Assembly: GCA_946902985.2 (NCBI GenBank)
Contig: OX336389.2
Location: 1,008,337,441-1,008,401,440, forward strand
DNA from: Meconema thalassinum
Lineage: Eukaryota > Arthropoda > Insecta > Orthoptera > Tettigoniidae
Direction: 5' to 3'
Length of the DNA: 64,000 bases
Under the pieces are notes generated by a model. It was not told where the DNA came from. It ran no database searches and saw only the letters and a program-made list of their open reading frames with translations. Of this stretch, positions 42,784-52,733 are shown piece after piece. Positions within the stretch are counted from its first letter, which is position 1, and each line of letters starts with the position of its first letter. Both the position numbers and the translations under genes were made by a program.

Positions 42784-44180
42784 TTAGGCCACTGTAGGAC
42801 TACTACTTACTAGGGTATTATTTTTTGTGGTAGGAGGATTGGGAAGTAACGGAACTATTTTGTCTAATAATTGTTTCATATAAACGCTCCATTGTGCGTT
42901 GTGCCCAAATAATTCTTGTAATGTCAGGAAATCTTCAATGATGTCATGGGACGGGTCTCGTGAAGTGCCATGTGTTTGAGAACACTGTTTCTTCGAAATT
43001 TCCTCACCCATTGTGGCGGGTTGCAAAGCCACCCCTACACCACTACCAGATGGTTGCTTCAAGATCTCGAGATAGGCCCTTCGGTCGTAACCTATGGGAT
43101 TCACCACTTTCGGCTTTGGGGACACTAGTTCTGTATATTTTCGTTTTCTCGGCGGATCCTCTCTACGTGTATTATGAGACTGTTCTAAGGTTGGAAATTG
43201 CTGCGGGAGTGTAAGAGGATTAAACGGTGCATTGTAGTTAGCCGCAATAACTTCGTGGTAGATTTATTTTCGGTACACATTTGACGTTTTATGGACTTTT
43301 GTTTCTCCAATTCGGGGCAGCGTGCGGCGCCTGCCGGATGATTATCACCACAATTAGCACATTTAAACAGAGTCTCCTTACATGTTTCCGTAGAGTGTCC
43401 TTGCGCATAGTTACCGCAAACTGGGGCGCGAGCCCGGCAGTGTAGTTTTACATGCCCGAATCGTTGACAGTTCAAACATCTAATGGGGGAAAATATGAAT
43501 AATGTTACCTCTAAGAGCACATTAAAAATAGATACATAATCAGGTAGACGTTGTGTTTTAAAGAAAATTTTCACTGTTCCTGTAGGAAGGGATTCTAACT
43601 TGTCATTGATCATCTTTTTCCGAAAAAAAAAACGCTAGACTCGCACAATTGGGACAGGCGAATCAATATATTTTAGGATTTCATCGTGCGTTAAGGATGT
43701 GTCCACGCCCCTAATTAGCCCAACACGTTGGACGTTAGCGGACGGGACAAATGCGACCAAGTGCTTTGCTGGTAATAAGGGATTTTGTAAGAAGGAGTTA
43801 GCTTCTATGACCTTGTTAAATTGTACCTGAACACGATTGCGGCCTTTGCGTTGAATATTCTTTATACCCACGATCTTATTTTCGAAAAAGAGCTTTCCTA
43901 ATGCCATCGGATGTAAATTGCCAATATGTTGATCACCCTCACCTTGCACAAACACCGTGTACGGTCCTGTGTGATGGTCATAATATCGATTGTCATTTGA
44001 CAATGGCTGTCGCGTAGCAATAATTGGAGATGATTCGGCAGTGGAAGTTGTTGGAGTTGATACTAGCTCAACCTCCGACACTACAAGCATACTTTCAACG
44101 GACGCTACACCCTCGTATTCCACGTGTTCAAATTCGTCCGGTGGTCGCCCCATCTGACTACCATCACTTTCGGACGACAT
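42784..44180 (-). pseudogene. I-type LINE ORF1 (gag-like, CCHC zinc knuckles)
   Basis: The frame starts MSSESDGSQMGRPPDEFEHV at 44180, and an RNA-recognition-like segment follows (YTVFVQGEGDQ, IGNLHPMALGKLF). It is shifted near 43620 (A9 run), and then CLNCQRFGHVKLHCRARAP, CGNYAQGHSTETC and CANCGDNHPAGAARCPE make three zinc-knuckle-like motifs; the second lacks one Cys of the usual pattern. A further frame change near 43190 leads to a C-terminus with PSHDIIEDFLTLQELFG, stopping at 42784. It would package LINE RNA in a ribonucleoprotein. It is inactive because of the frameshifts. Confidence 0.8.
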
Positions 44181-44373
44181 GTCGAATAGTTATCCCCTAT
44201 TAAGGAGGGGGTACTAACCTGATTAAACACTAACGAGACCTAACACACTAAACAAATAACAGGTCACAAACCCGAAGTCCACGCAGCACTCAAAAGCACG
44301 TACCCTACACCCGATACCACTCACTGCACAGATGCACACAGTATGGAGGTTGGGATACGAATGAGACGACACT

Positions 44374-45704
44374 CAATGCTGATTTTCTGGACCACAGATT
44401 ACCTCTGGACGCTTATATTGGCTAGAAATTCGTAGAATTTCAGGTCCACGTGGCAATGTTTGGGCTACAATGGCTACCAATCTCGCATATAAAGTAACTA
44501 CAATTGAATGTGATCATTACGAACGCACATTAGTACGTTCGGAACCGAATTTTACTGTCTGACATTGAATCAAAAGCATTCGTTATTGCACCTCAGGAGG
44601 CGATATCGTTCCAAAAAAAAAATACCAATGATGAGTTTTGGTGTGACATGTTGGTATGATTTCCAAATCTACGAGATCTTTTGTTTTTCATTTATTTGCC
44701 TATTTGAAAGCCTACCGGTGCTTTTAATACAATATAAATGTTCTTAATAATGATTCAAAGCTGTTAAAAATGATATAATCGAGAGTAATTAGAGTTTGCT
44801 TCATTATACCATCATAACCTCAAAACATTCGTAACCCCTCCTCGCCCCCAACCATGCTGCACTTTATTCACCAGTAATGTAGCTGCAATGAAATGCTATG
44901 TTCATATATTTCATTCTCCCACAAATTCTACCCCCACCCTCCTCTACCGCATGAGATCAATATAACATCAATATTCTATACAGTAATGTGGATTCAGGAT
45001 GAGGAGTAGGTTTCGAGGAATGATAATTACTTTGTGAAGATTTCATTTATTTGAATACCGCTTTCTGCATGTTTACATTTTGTCTTTTACATTTGATTGT
45101 GCAGCTGAAAACAACCTTCAGAGATGTGAATACCAATGGTTAAGCTCGTTGAGAACACAGAAACACATGAGATCTTGAACGTGGTCAGCAGGCTACTTGG
45201 ATGGATGATGGCACACTGTTTTAAGCCACCCGACCGCCAACTCCAGCCTCGGAAACCCTCTTTGGAAAACTGGACCAGCCCCGGGTGGAAGATAAACTGC
45301 AAATGTCCAAAGCACAAGTCTAAGCAAAAATTAAATTTCAATGTAGGCCTACACAGATAAATGCAATGCATGTAGTAGTATTATTGCAAATCAACCACAT
45401 ATATGCAAATGGTCGATAATCCGCCTTTCAATATAGCAGAGGCAGACTGGGGGAATGTTTGTTTGCAGTAGGACTGTGAAGAGGAGCAGCACACGTGAGT
45501 TGTTCTTCTGCCCAGTCCTAGTGTCGGCTGGGCGCCTCATACTTGTTTCATTTATTACCCCTTATCTTCATGAAGCTAGAGAAGGTCTCAAATGACGAAT
45601 GTGATAAAGCTGAAACAGATTTGTGAACAGAAAAGTTTGGCCAGGGGTCTCTTATAGTTCAGAAGTTTTCAACACTGTAGCACGACCACTTTTAACACAA
45701 GTTG
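44374..45704. other. No gene seen
   Basis: About 1.3 kb of AT-rich sequence beyond the LINE target site. The 74-codon plus frame at 45136-45360 and its 94-codon minus-strand shadow show no motif. No repeat family was recognised. Confidence 0.4.
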
Positions 45705-46760
45705 TTTTGTTGTTGCTTTTATCATTCGAAGGGCTTGGACATGGTGGTCATTGAGACCCATGTACTTAAGTGTAGTGATGTGGGCCGGGTAAATACCCAG
45801 CGGGAAGGTAAATATAAATTGGGTATTTACCCGGGTATATACCCAGTGGTCATTTAAATACCCAAAATGAGGGTTTTTTCAGTTTTTTGAGCTTTGTACA
45901 ACACTTTTTGATGTGATGATGAAGTGTTGGACAAACAAGGACTGAAACACAGGTATGTCATGCCTTAAATTGAAATCAGGAGCACTATTGATCGTTCGAA
46001 ACTAAAAGAAAAGGAAAATGGACGTCCGGGTATTTATGAGTATTTATATGTTTTGGCACTGTAACCTTGTCTTTAAGTGTGGTTTTTTTCCTTAAACTAA
46101 AGTAAAATATTGGATAAAACCTTTTGGCTGTTATGTGTTTTAAATTTTTAATAAATACCAAGATATTGAGTAGGTCGAGTTTTATTACGGTTATTACAGT
46201 TATTTTTCAATCAATTTTAAATATTAAAAAAAATTAATTTTTTAAATCATACTCAAAATAATATGAATGCATGTCAGGAAGTTTTTGTAGTATATGGGCT
46301 CTATAATGGTTGAAGATGTATGCCAGCAAGCATTTTCTATTCTTTGTTTGATGCCTACTGTACTTCACCTAACTTTTTCAGTGTAGTGGAGTTGTTAGTT
46401 TATATCTCCTGATCTAATTCCCAATTCTAGTTCTGTTTTTAACTCCCAATTCTATTTAAATTTAATTTGATTAATTATCTAATGTTGTTACATTTCTAAA
46501 AAGTTAATGTAGAATAGTTTGCATACCGGTATCCTTTTTTAAGGTTCAACTTACCAGGACACAGGATTTTTAATGAAAAATCTAAAATACCCAGGTATTT
46601 ACCCAAATTGGGTATTTACCCGAGTATATACCCTGAGTATTTACCCCGATTTATAAATACCTGGGTATTTTACATCACTACTTATGTGAGTGTATTTTTT
46701 ACGATAACATGTTGTAATATGGTGACTGTATTAATAATATATTTATTACAGCCAATGGCC
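45705..46760 (-). repeat. SINE-A fragment split by a hAT MITE
   Basis: The 3' portion of SINE-A (GAAGGGCTTGGACATGGTGG ... CCCATGTACTTAAGTG, 45728-45772) resumes after the MITE with CTTATGTGAGTGTATTTTTT ... GGTGACTGTATTAAT (46681-46735). This matches the order in the copies at 3838 and 47082. Confidence 0.65.
45773..46680. mobile_element. Non-autonomous hAT-like element, 908 bp, nested in SINE-A
   Basis: The ends TAGTGATGT...GGGTA and ...ATTTTACATCACTA are inverted. The flanks CTTAAGTG (45765-45772) and CTTATGTG (46681-46688) are an 8-bp target duplication with one mismatch. Both ends are built from repeated GGGTATWTACCC palindromes (for example 45817-45832 and 46609-46632). No transposase frame. 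hAT is inferred from the 8-bp duplication. Confidence 0.75.
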
Positions 46761-46793
46761 AAAGCAAACAAAATAAGAAATATAACTACATAA

Positions 46794-47065
46794 CTAGTCA
46801 CAACAAATTTCCTTCAATGACTTATTCCCCTTCATGCAAGTAGCAAGGTGATAACGCTCACATGTTTTCTCGCAGAGAGAACAAACACAGTTTATATCAG
46901 GCGTGTGAAACTGTAATATGCGGCAAACTCTGTGGTGAAAACCATGTACCGCATATCGCGTAACAAGAAGACGCAATTCGTAATTGGCAACTGACCACTC
47001 TCTGTTTATCATAGCGTCAGTAGAGTAAAAATCGCTCCAAATCTCTGCTTTCTTCTGATGATGCT
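46794..47065 (-). pseudogene. Possible LINE RNase H / zinc tail fragment
   Basis: The minus-strand text KKAEIWSDFYSTDAMINREW, ELRLLVTRYAVHGFHHRVCR and CVCSLCEKTCERYHLATC resembles the end of LINE RNase H regions (a basic helix, then 'H..L', then a Cys-Cys-His-Cys cluster). No upstream catalytic domain is present. The assignment is tentative. Confidence 0.35.
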
Positions 47066-47504
47066 CTCGCAATAGTTCTTGATATGGTGACTGTATTAGC
47101 GTGTCTTTGTACTTTAGGTGAGGATTGGGAGGGAGGCAGCCGTGGCCATAAATAAGGATCCATCTTGGCATTTGCCTGCAGTAGACGTGGTAAACCACTT
47201 CCAAGATGGCCTAATTGGGAATCGAATCCACCTCGCCTCAGGATTGCCACGAGAGGCTTAGCATACCCCGTTTCAGACCTCAGATCAGAATTACTTTTAT
47301 GGGCAGGGCCAGGAAACGAACCCAGACCTCTGGGGAAAGAACCGAGAATGCTAGCCACTACACGAGGTGGTCAAACAAGAATTGTGTCCAGGCATGTATC
47401 TAGGCCTAATGGCCTTATTTATGGCCACGGCTGCCTCCCTCCCAATCCTCACCTAAAGTACAAAGACACGCTAATACAGTCACCATATCAAGAACTATTG
47501 CGAG
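47066..47504. repeat. SINE-A copy within a perfect 92-bp inverted duplication
   Basis: The minus-strand SINE-A occupies about 47082-47385 (B-box region CCAGGAAACGAACCCAGACC, head AATGCTAGCCACTAC). The segment 47066-47157, which includes 16 bp of non-SINE flank (CTCGCAATAGTTCTTG), is repeated in reverse at 47413-47504 with no mismatch. The 255-bp spacer holds the rest of the SINE. Confidence 0.85.
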
Positions 47505-49686
47505 GTATAGGGGAGCTGAAAACATGGTAGCCTTTCTTCCTGGAACTACAAACTGTCATTCACTCATTGAGAACAGTTTCCAGCTAGACTGTAAAGAACC
47601 CATTACAGATTTGGGTGCTATTCAGCACCTAGAACAAATACTAGGTACTGAACTCCATTGTCATGCACAGGAATACAATGCTAACTTTCTTACATATTTC
47701 GAGTGATCAAGCTAAGAGAACTTTAACCCTCAGTGTAAGAAAAATGTCCCTACGATGCCAGAACAACCCTTGTTCTCTCAGCTATAAAATGCATGTTAGC
47801 AGGCTCCACCATCAAATAGGGAGGTACAATTTGACATGCTGCATACATAAAATGATTACTAACACAGTAAGACTGAAACCTACAATGAAGCAGCACTCAA
47901 AAGGAGCTACGGGCTAACGTACACTACTGAATGAAGCCCTACTGTACTCCTAGGCTTTTACATCCAACAATGTAGTAGGCCTACACCTTACAGGCTCTAG
48001 GCTAAGCATAATAGAGGACCAGAGGGAAGATAACAAAGTAGCCAATAAAGCCTACTATTATTTTGCTGGAGGGTATCTGTATTAATATCTTCTAGCAAGT
48101 ACACAAACAAACAATATTAACATATATTTCTAGAGCCAACAAACATTCTTTGTCGACTTCATCGCCCATGCCTAGGATTGTATCAATCCTTGCCTTATTC
48201 CCTGGTGCATAGGACACCAGAAGTCACAGCCATGCAGAGTGTATGTCAAAATAGGACCAGGGTCCAAACCTGGGTGCTTCCATCACAAGTCACTTTGTAT
48301 CTTCAAAACTGTGCTTGTAGTATTTGATTAAGACACCTGCATGCATGCAAGTATTAGCATAGATAGGAAAATTATGGACATGGATACCGTAGGCCCTGCC
48401 GCATATCAAACTACTTAAGTAGCCTACCGTTTACTAAACTAAAGCTGCTCCTGCACAATGACTTGACAGAAGTCTTCAGCAAAATGAAAACAATTGTTTG
48501 GTACATTTGGCAGGAATAAATTACATATTGTCCAATATGTACAAGACTATTGTACTTATATTCGGATTTTTACGGTACGCGAAAAACAAACAAATAAAAG
48601 TAAATCCATAAATTCTGATTAGTCAGTATAATTATACCGACAGAAACTATGACAAAGGTTTACATCTTAGCAATTAAAACCTACCCTACATATCAATTAT
48701 GTTGTCCCACGTTTAGAGCGAACGTAGCTGTCGCCATTTCTAATAACACCGCTAGTCACTTGTTATTCAATTTAGTATTGGATCCAACATAATACAGATT
48801 AAGTCACTAAAAATGGAGTATACTGCAACAGCTGTCGGCATGCGGGCCCAAACAGTAAACAAAACGCACATGGCGGTCTTTGTTTTGAATTGAATCGCCC
48901 ATAACAGTGTCCCGCGCTTGGTCTTGATCGAAGTTTTTCTGGGGGGGGGGCACCGAAAAGGTTTCCCGCACCCCCCGCGTGGCACCCGACCTTACTACTG
49001 GTGCCTCCGACATGCAGTTAGTCTACATAGTAGAAGAGAAAGCATAGGGGATTGGAAAGATAAGGATTGCCCTTTGAGGCTTTGCGCCTGTCCCATCGCG
49101 GTCGCGATCTACCAGGCATCATAGGTTGATATTAACATTGGTATATTATTATATATGTGCACATATAAATATGTACACATATATAACGGTAAGATTGTAG
49201 GGCCAGGGAAAACCGCACAGACATAAAGGAAAGATTGTCTACACGTAAAACCTGGCGGCTTGGTTATTGCCACATGCAAGGATAATGTGGGTATGGAAAT
49301 GAGTAGGTTTTGTTAGTACGGGAGGTGTATCATGCAATAGTTGCAAAATCCGTTTCCTCGCCGAGATTAATATATGTGGGAATCAGTTGGCTTGGCACTG
49401 CTGGGACTAGTGCGTCCGCAATGGCGGACGAACTGTACTTCCGGGGTTAGTTTCGGAGCACAGTCCGCCCGCCTAGAGCGTCCTAGTACCAAGTCTCCGT
49501 GATCCGGAGAGGGGAGCCACGCCTGCGAACAGGGGCTTCTTCTCTCGTGTCCTGGACATAGCTGATGGTTGTTATCGATCACTCCGCCGCTGCATACAAT
49601 CGTCCTGAAACTATAAGCTAATGATTATTAATAGTCCTTCCCTTGGCTATCCTTTCGGCAAGCCAGGGAAAGGGTTTTTACAACTA
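47505..49686. other. No gene recognised
   Basis: About 2.2 kb. Small frames (47524-47706, 48767-48985 and others) have no motif. A G10 run is at 48941-48950. TATATGTGCACATATA near 49151 is a local palindrome. A GC-richer block at 49400-49560 is unassigned. Confidence 0.4.
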
Positions 49687-50000
49687 TTTTTTTTTTGCCT
49701 TAACTAAACTTAAGCTGTAACAAATAAACAAACTGAAACAGAGAGTCAGACGTGCACATGGACATAGACAATTGATTACTTCACATATATATATATACAC
49801 TTCATGTATGCAGCAAGGGGAGCGCGTGCGGCCGCCTTGGTTGGCCTGAGCCGTTACCAAGGACTTCCATGGGAATGTGGAGTTGGGGGTTATCCATGGG
49901 AGAATTCCATGGGATGTGTATTTGGGGGGTGACATTTGTGTTGTATGTCCCTGGGGTTAGTGCCGCTTTGCGCTACTCATAGCACCTACCTTTCCTGACT

Positions 50001-52733
50001 TTACCTGAAGAGAATGTGTCGAGGGGTAGGGTATTTGCTATTTCGGCCCATATCGTGTCGGCCGAGGACTCTTACGAGTGGGTTTGCCGAATAGCGCATG
50101 GAGCGTTGTGACCTTAGTGCAAGTTGTCGCACAAAGGCTTTGATGCTTGGCGTATTTGTTACGCGTTCTAGCTCCCGCGTGGGTGTATCCCGCGGGAGCT
50201 TTTGTGCTAACCGCAAGCATTTGTTTTGGATCATCTGCAGCTTTTTGAGGTTCGACTTAGCTGTGTAACCCCATACAGGGCTGGCGTACATAATAATGGG
50301 CCTTATGAGGGCTTTATACATGTTTACGCCCAGCGTCTTGTCGAGGCGACTCTTCCTATTTAGGAATGGGTAAAGCTGCAGTAATCGCATGTTGGCTTTA
50401 CGCTGTAGTGTTTTGACATGGTGCAGCATGGTTAGTTTTGCATCTAGTGTTACTCCTAGATACTTAACTGTGCTCGTCCATGGAATGTCGCGCGCAAATA
50501 GTGTGAGTGGCCGGATGGAGTCAGGTCGGCGTGAGATGCGGTTCTTCTTGGTGAAGAGTACCGCCTGACTTTTGTCAACGTTGACTTTTATCCGCCAGTC
50601 TCTGAAATAAGGTTCCAGGGCCCATAGCGCTTCCTGCAGCCGTTTGTGGATACTGGCTATGCGAAAGTGTTGGGCTGTCATTGCCGAGTCATCAGCATAG
50701 AGGTATAACGTAGTTAATGCTCCTGCTGGTGTTGGCATGTCATTGATGTACAGGCTGAACAGCACGGGAGCTATAATACTGCCCTGCGGGACGCCTGCTC
50801 TGATCTGTCGTTTGGTGGACAGCACGTTCAGAATATCAACCTGGAATGTGCGGCCTTCTAGATATGATTTTATGAGTCGTATGTAGGCCGGGTGGAAATT
50901 ACAGTCTATTAGTTTGGCTAATAGGCCTGTATGCCACACCTTGTCGAAAGCTTTCTGTATATCTAAGAAGGCAGCTCCGGTGTCGCGTTTTTGGTTGAAC
51001 CCTACTGTGGCGTGTTCGACCAGCCTCATAAGCTGCTGCGTTGAGGAGTGGTGGTTCCGAAACCCGAACTGCTCATTCCTGAGCAGTCCATTTTCCTTAA
51101 CGTGCGCTACTATTCTCTTTAGCAGTATTTTCTCGAATACTTTGCTTAGTGAGTCTAGTAGGCTTATTGGGCGATAGTTGTCGGGATTGGTCTTGTTTTT
51201 GCCCGGTTTGCCGAATACTAGTATTTTAGCTTGCTTCCAGCACACAGGGTAGTACTGTAGCGTGAGCATTGCATTGAAGATGCTTGTTAGTATTTGCAGG
51301 GCCTTGTCAGACAGCCACTTCAGTACTATGTTCTGAAGGTTGTCAGGGCCCGGGGCTTTGCGATTGGGGAGGTGCCGGATAATCCACTTTATTTCGTGAA
51401 TATTAGTTTTGCGGACTTCCGGCTTGGGTGCATTGGTTATGTAATCATTTACCTTTGCGTCCATCCTGAGCGTGAACTCCGGGTTAGAGGGTGTGTCGTT
51501 CGGTGTGAATGCTTCCTCTAGGGAGTTTGCTAGGGCCTCCAGTTTGTCCCGTGTCGAGTAGGCTGGTCCTATCGGAGTTTCAAGGGTCGGCACCTGATGG
51601 GTTTCGCGGGTGAAGTGTCTCGCGAGGGGCCACACTGATGGTGTATTTTCTGTGGGGTTGGTACCAAATTTTGATATAAGATTACCCCAAGAGCTGCACC
51701 GGTGTTCATGTAGAGCGTTCTGGATTTCAACATTGAGTTGATTTTTCCTGACTCTGTCGTGGTCCCTGTGGTATTTAGTCCAGTCCCGCCTTATATTGTT
51801 CCTTTGCCTTATTAGTGCCCGGATGCGGGCTGGTATTTCCAGTTTCCGCTCGCGGGTGTTTACAAGGGGAACACTTGTGTCCAAGGCGACTTGGATGGCT
51901 GAAACCAGGGTTTCCACAGCAGTGTCTAGCTCCTGATTTGTGGTTAGTGGCATGTCTTCTTTACCATCTAGTTCTTGATCTAGTATGGCCTTGAACTGGT
52001 TCCAGTTGGCAGCTTTATAGTTGCGTATAGGCTTGGTTCCTGTTTCGATGACTTCAGGGGGGGGGGTCGCAAGTGTAATAATCGTTGGCTTGTGATTTGA
52101 CGAAAGGTCATTTATCACCCTGATTCTGTGACTGAGCGTTACCTGGTTCATCAGGCATATGTCCAGAATATCAGCGATGTCCGTCGAATTACGTTGCGGT
52201 ACGAAGGTTGGCTCGTTGGGGGCAGCGACTATGTAGTCATTGGCTATCATGTGCGCGTAAAGCCTCCTCCCCGAGTGATTGGGGTGGAGACATCCCCAGT
52301 GAGCACTTTTGGAACTGAAATCCCCTCCAAGTATGGTATGAGTGCCAGTTTTGAATAGGGTTTCCTTGCACAGGCAAGCGGATGCCCAGGCCTCGAGTGA
52401 TTGCAGTTCTGGTTTGTCTAGTTCCATGTGAGCTATTTCTTTGCGGGCCAGTATTGCCACTCCTCCTTTAGACATATCGGTGTGTTCGCGGCGATCTAGT
52501 CTTACGGTATTAAAGCCTCTTACGGTGAATTTCTGCCCGGGCTGTAAGTGAGTTTCTGTTATGAGCGCCACGTGTATGTCATGGGTTTGGAGGAACAACG
52601 CGAGTTCTGTTTTCTTTTTGCGGACTCCATCGGCGTTCCAATTTAAAACGCGAATTCCGTCCGTGTGTGTATAGTTGGGGGTATTAGTTGGGTTCCCCTC
52701 GTTCCCTTCAGGTAGGTCAGGTGTATTATCCAT
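50001..52733 (-). CDS. Jockey LINE ORF2: endonuclease (damaged) and reverse transcriptase
   Basis: The frame has 910 codons without a stop. The endonuclease region starts RVLNWNADGVRKKKTELALF and ITETHL. The usual stretch between the SLEAW segment and GTHTILGGDF is much shorter than in relatives, GGDFN reads GGDFS, and the catalytic SDH reads SNH (DLSSNHKPTI). It is therefore probably inactive. RT motifs are complete: NRKAPGPDNLQNIVLK, PGKNKTNPDNYRPISLLDSL, EQFGFRNHHSSTQQLMRL, AAFLDIQKAFDKVWH, AGVPQGSIIAPVLFSLYIND and LYLYADDSAM (YADD). The C-terminal thumb and SPVWGYTAKSNLKKLQMIQN follow. The start ATG overlaps the ORF1 stop by 8 nt (ATGGATAA), suggesting coupled re-initiation. It reads as a recently active element with a secondary endonuclease defect. 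Confidence 0.9.
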   Translation of the reverse strand: MDNTPDLPEGNEGNPTNTPNYTHTDGIRVLNWNADGVRKKKTELALFLQTHDIHVALITETHLQPGQKFTVRGFNTVRLDRREHTDMSKGGVAILARKEIAHMELDKPELQSLEAWASACLCKETLFKTGTHTILGGDFSSKSAHWGCLHPNHSGRRLYAHMIANDYIVAAPNEPTFVPQRNSTDIADILDICLMNQVTLSHRIRVINDLSSNHKPTIITLATPPPEVIETGTKPIRNYKAANWNQFKAILDQELDGKEDMPLTTNQELDTAVETLVSAIQVALDTSVPLVNTRERKLEIPARIRALIRQRNNIRRDWTKYHRDHDRVRKNQLNVEIQNALHEHRCSSWGNLISKFGTNPTENTPSVWPLARHFTRETHQVPTLETPIGPAYSTRDKLEALANSLEEAFTPNDTPSNPEFTLRMDAKVNDYITNAPKPEVRKTNIHEIKWIIRHLPNRKAPGPDNLQNIVLKWLSDKALQILTSIFNAMLTLQYYPVCWKQAKILVFGKPGKNKTNPDNYRPISLLDSLSKVFEKILLKRIVAHVKENGLLRNEQFGFRNHHSSTQQLMRLVEHATVGFNQKRDTGAAFLDIQKAFDKVWHTGLLAKLIDCNFHPAYIRLIKSYLEGRTFQVDILNVLSTKRQIRAGVPQGSIIAPVLFSLYINDMPTPAGALTTLYLYADDSAMTAQHFRIASIHKRLQEALWALEPYFRDWRIKVNVDKSQAVLFTKKNRISRRPDSIRPLTLFARDIPWTSTVKYLGVTLDAKLTMLHHVKTLQRKANMRLLQLYPFLNRKSRLDKTLGVNMYKALIRPIIMYASPVWGYTAKSNLKKLQMIQNKCLRLAQKLPRDTPTRELERVTNTPSIKAFVRQLALRSQRSMRYSANPLVRVLGRHDMGRNSKYPTPRHILFR

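Larger units (their letters stand above)
35119..44362 (-). mobile_element. I-type LINE, complete, interrupted by two later elements
   Basis: The perfect 11-bp target duplication GAGACGACACT (35108-35118 and 44363-44373) bounds it. On the minus strand it starts ATTCGTATCCC and ends in an AGAAGAAGAA tail. The order is 5' UTR (44362-44181), ORF1 with zinc knuckles, ORF2 with endonuclease, RT and RNase H, and 3' UTR. A PIF-like element (35199-37486) sits in the 3' UTR and CR1-like copy B (40583-41964) in ORF2. Without these, the LINE is about 5.6 kb, the normal length for the I group. The 3' end lies about 160 bp upstream of the host gene's inferred start, in the same orientation. Confidence 0.88.

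Noticed and set aside
45136..45360. 74-codon plus-strand frame (MVKLVENTETHEI...)
   Set aside because: No domain, no splice or promoter support, and an equally long frame exists on the other strand.
49149..49190. AT-rich palindromes around TATATGTGCACATATA
   Set aside because: Simple-sequence composition explains them; no element boundary or gene nearby to give them a role.
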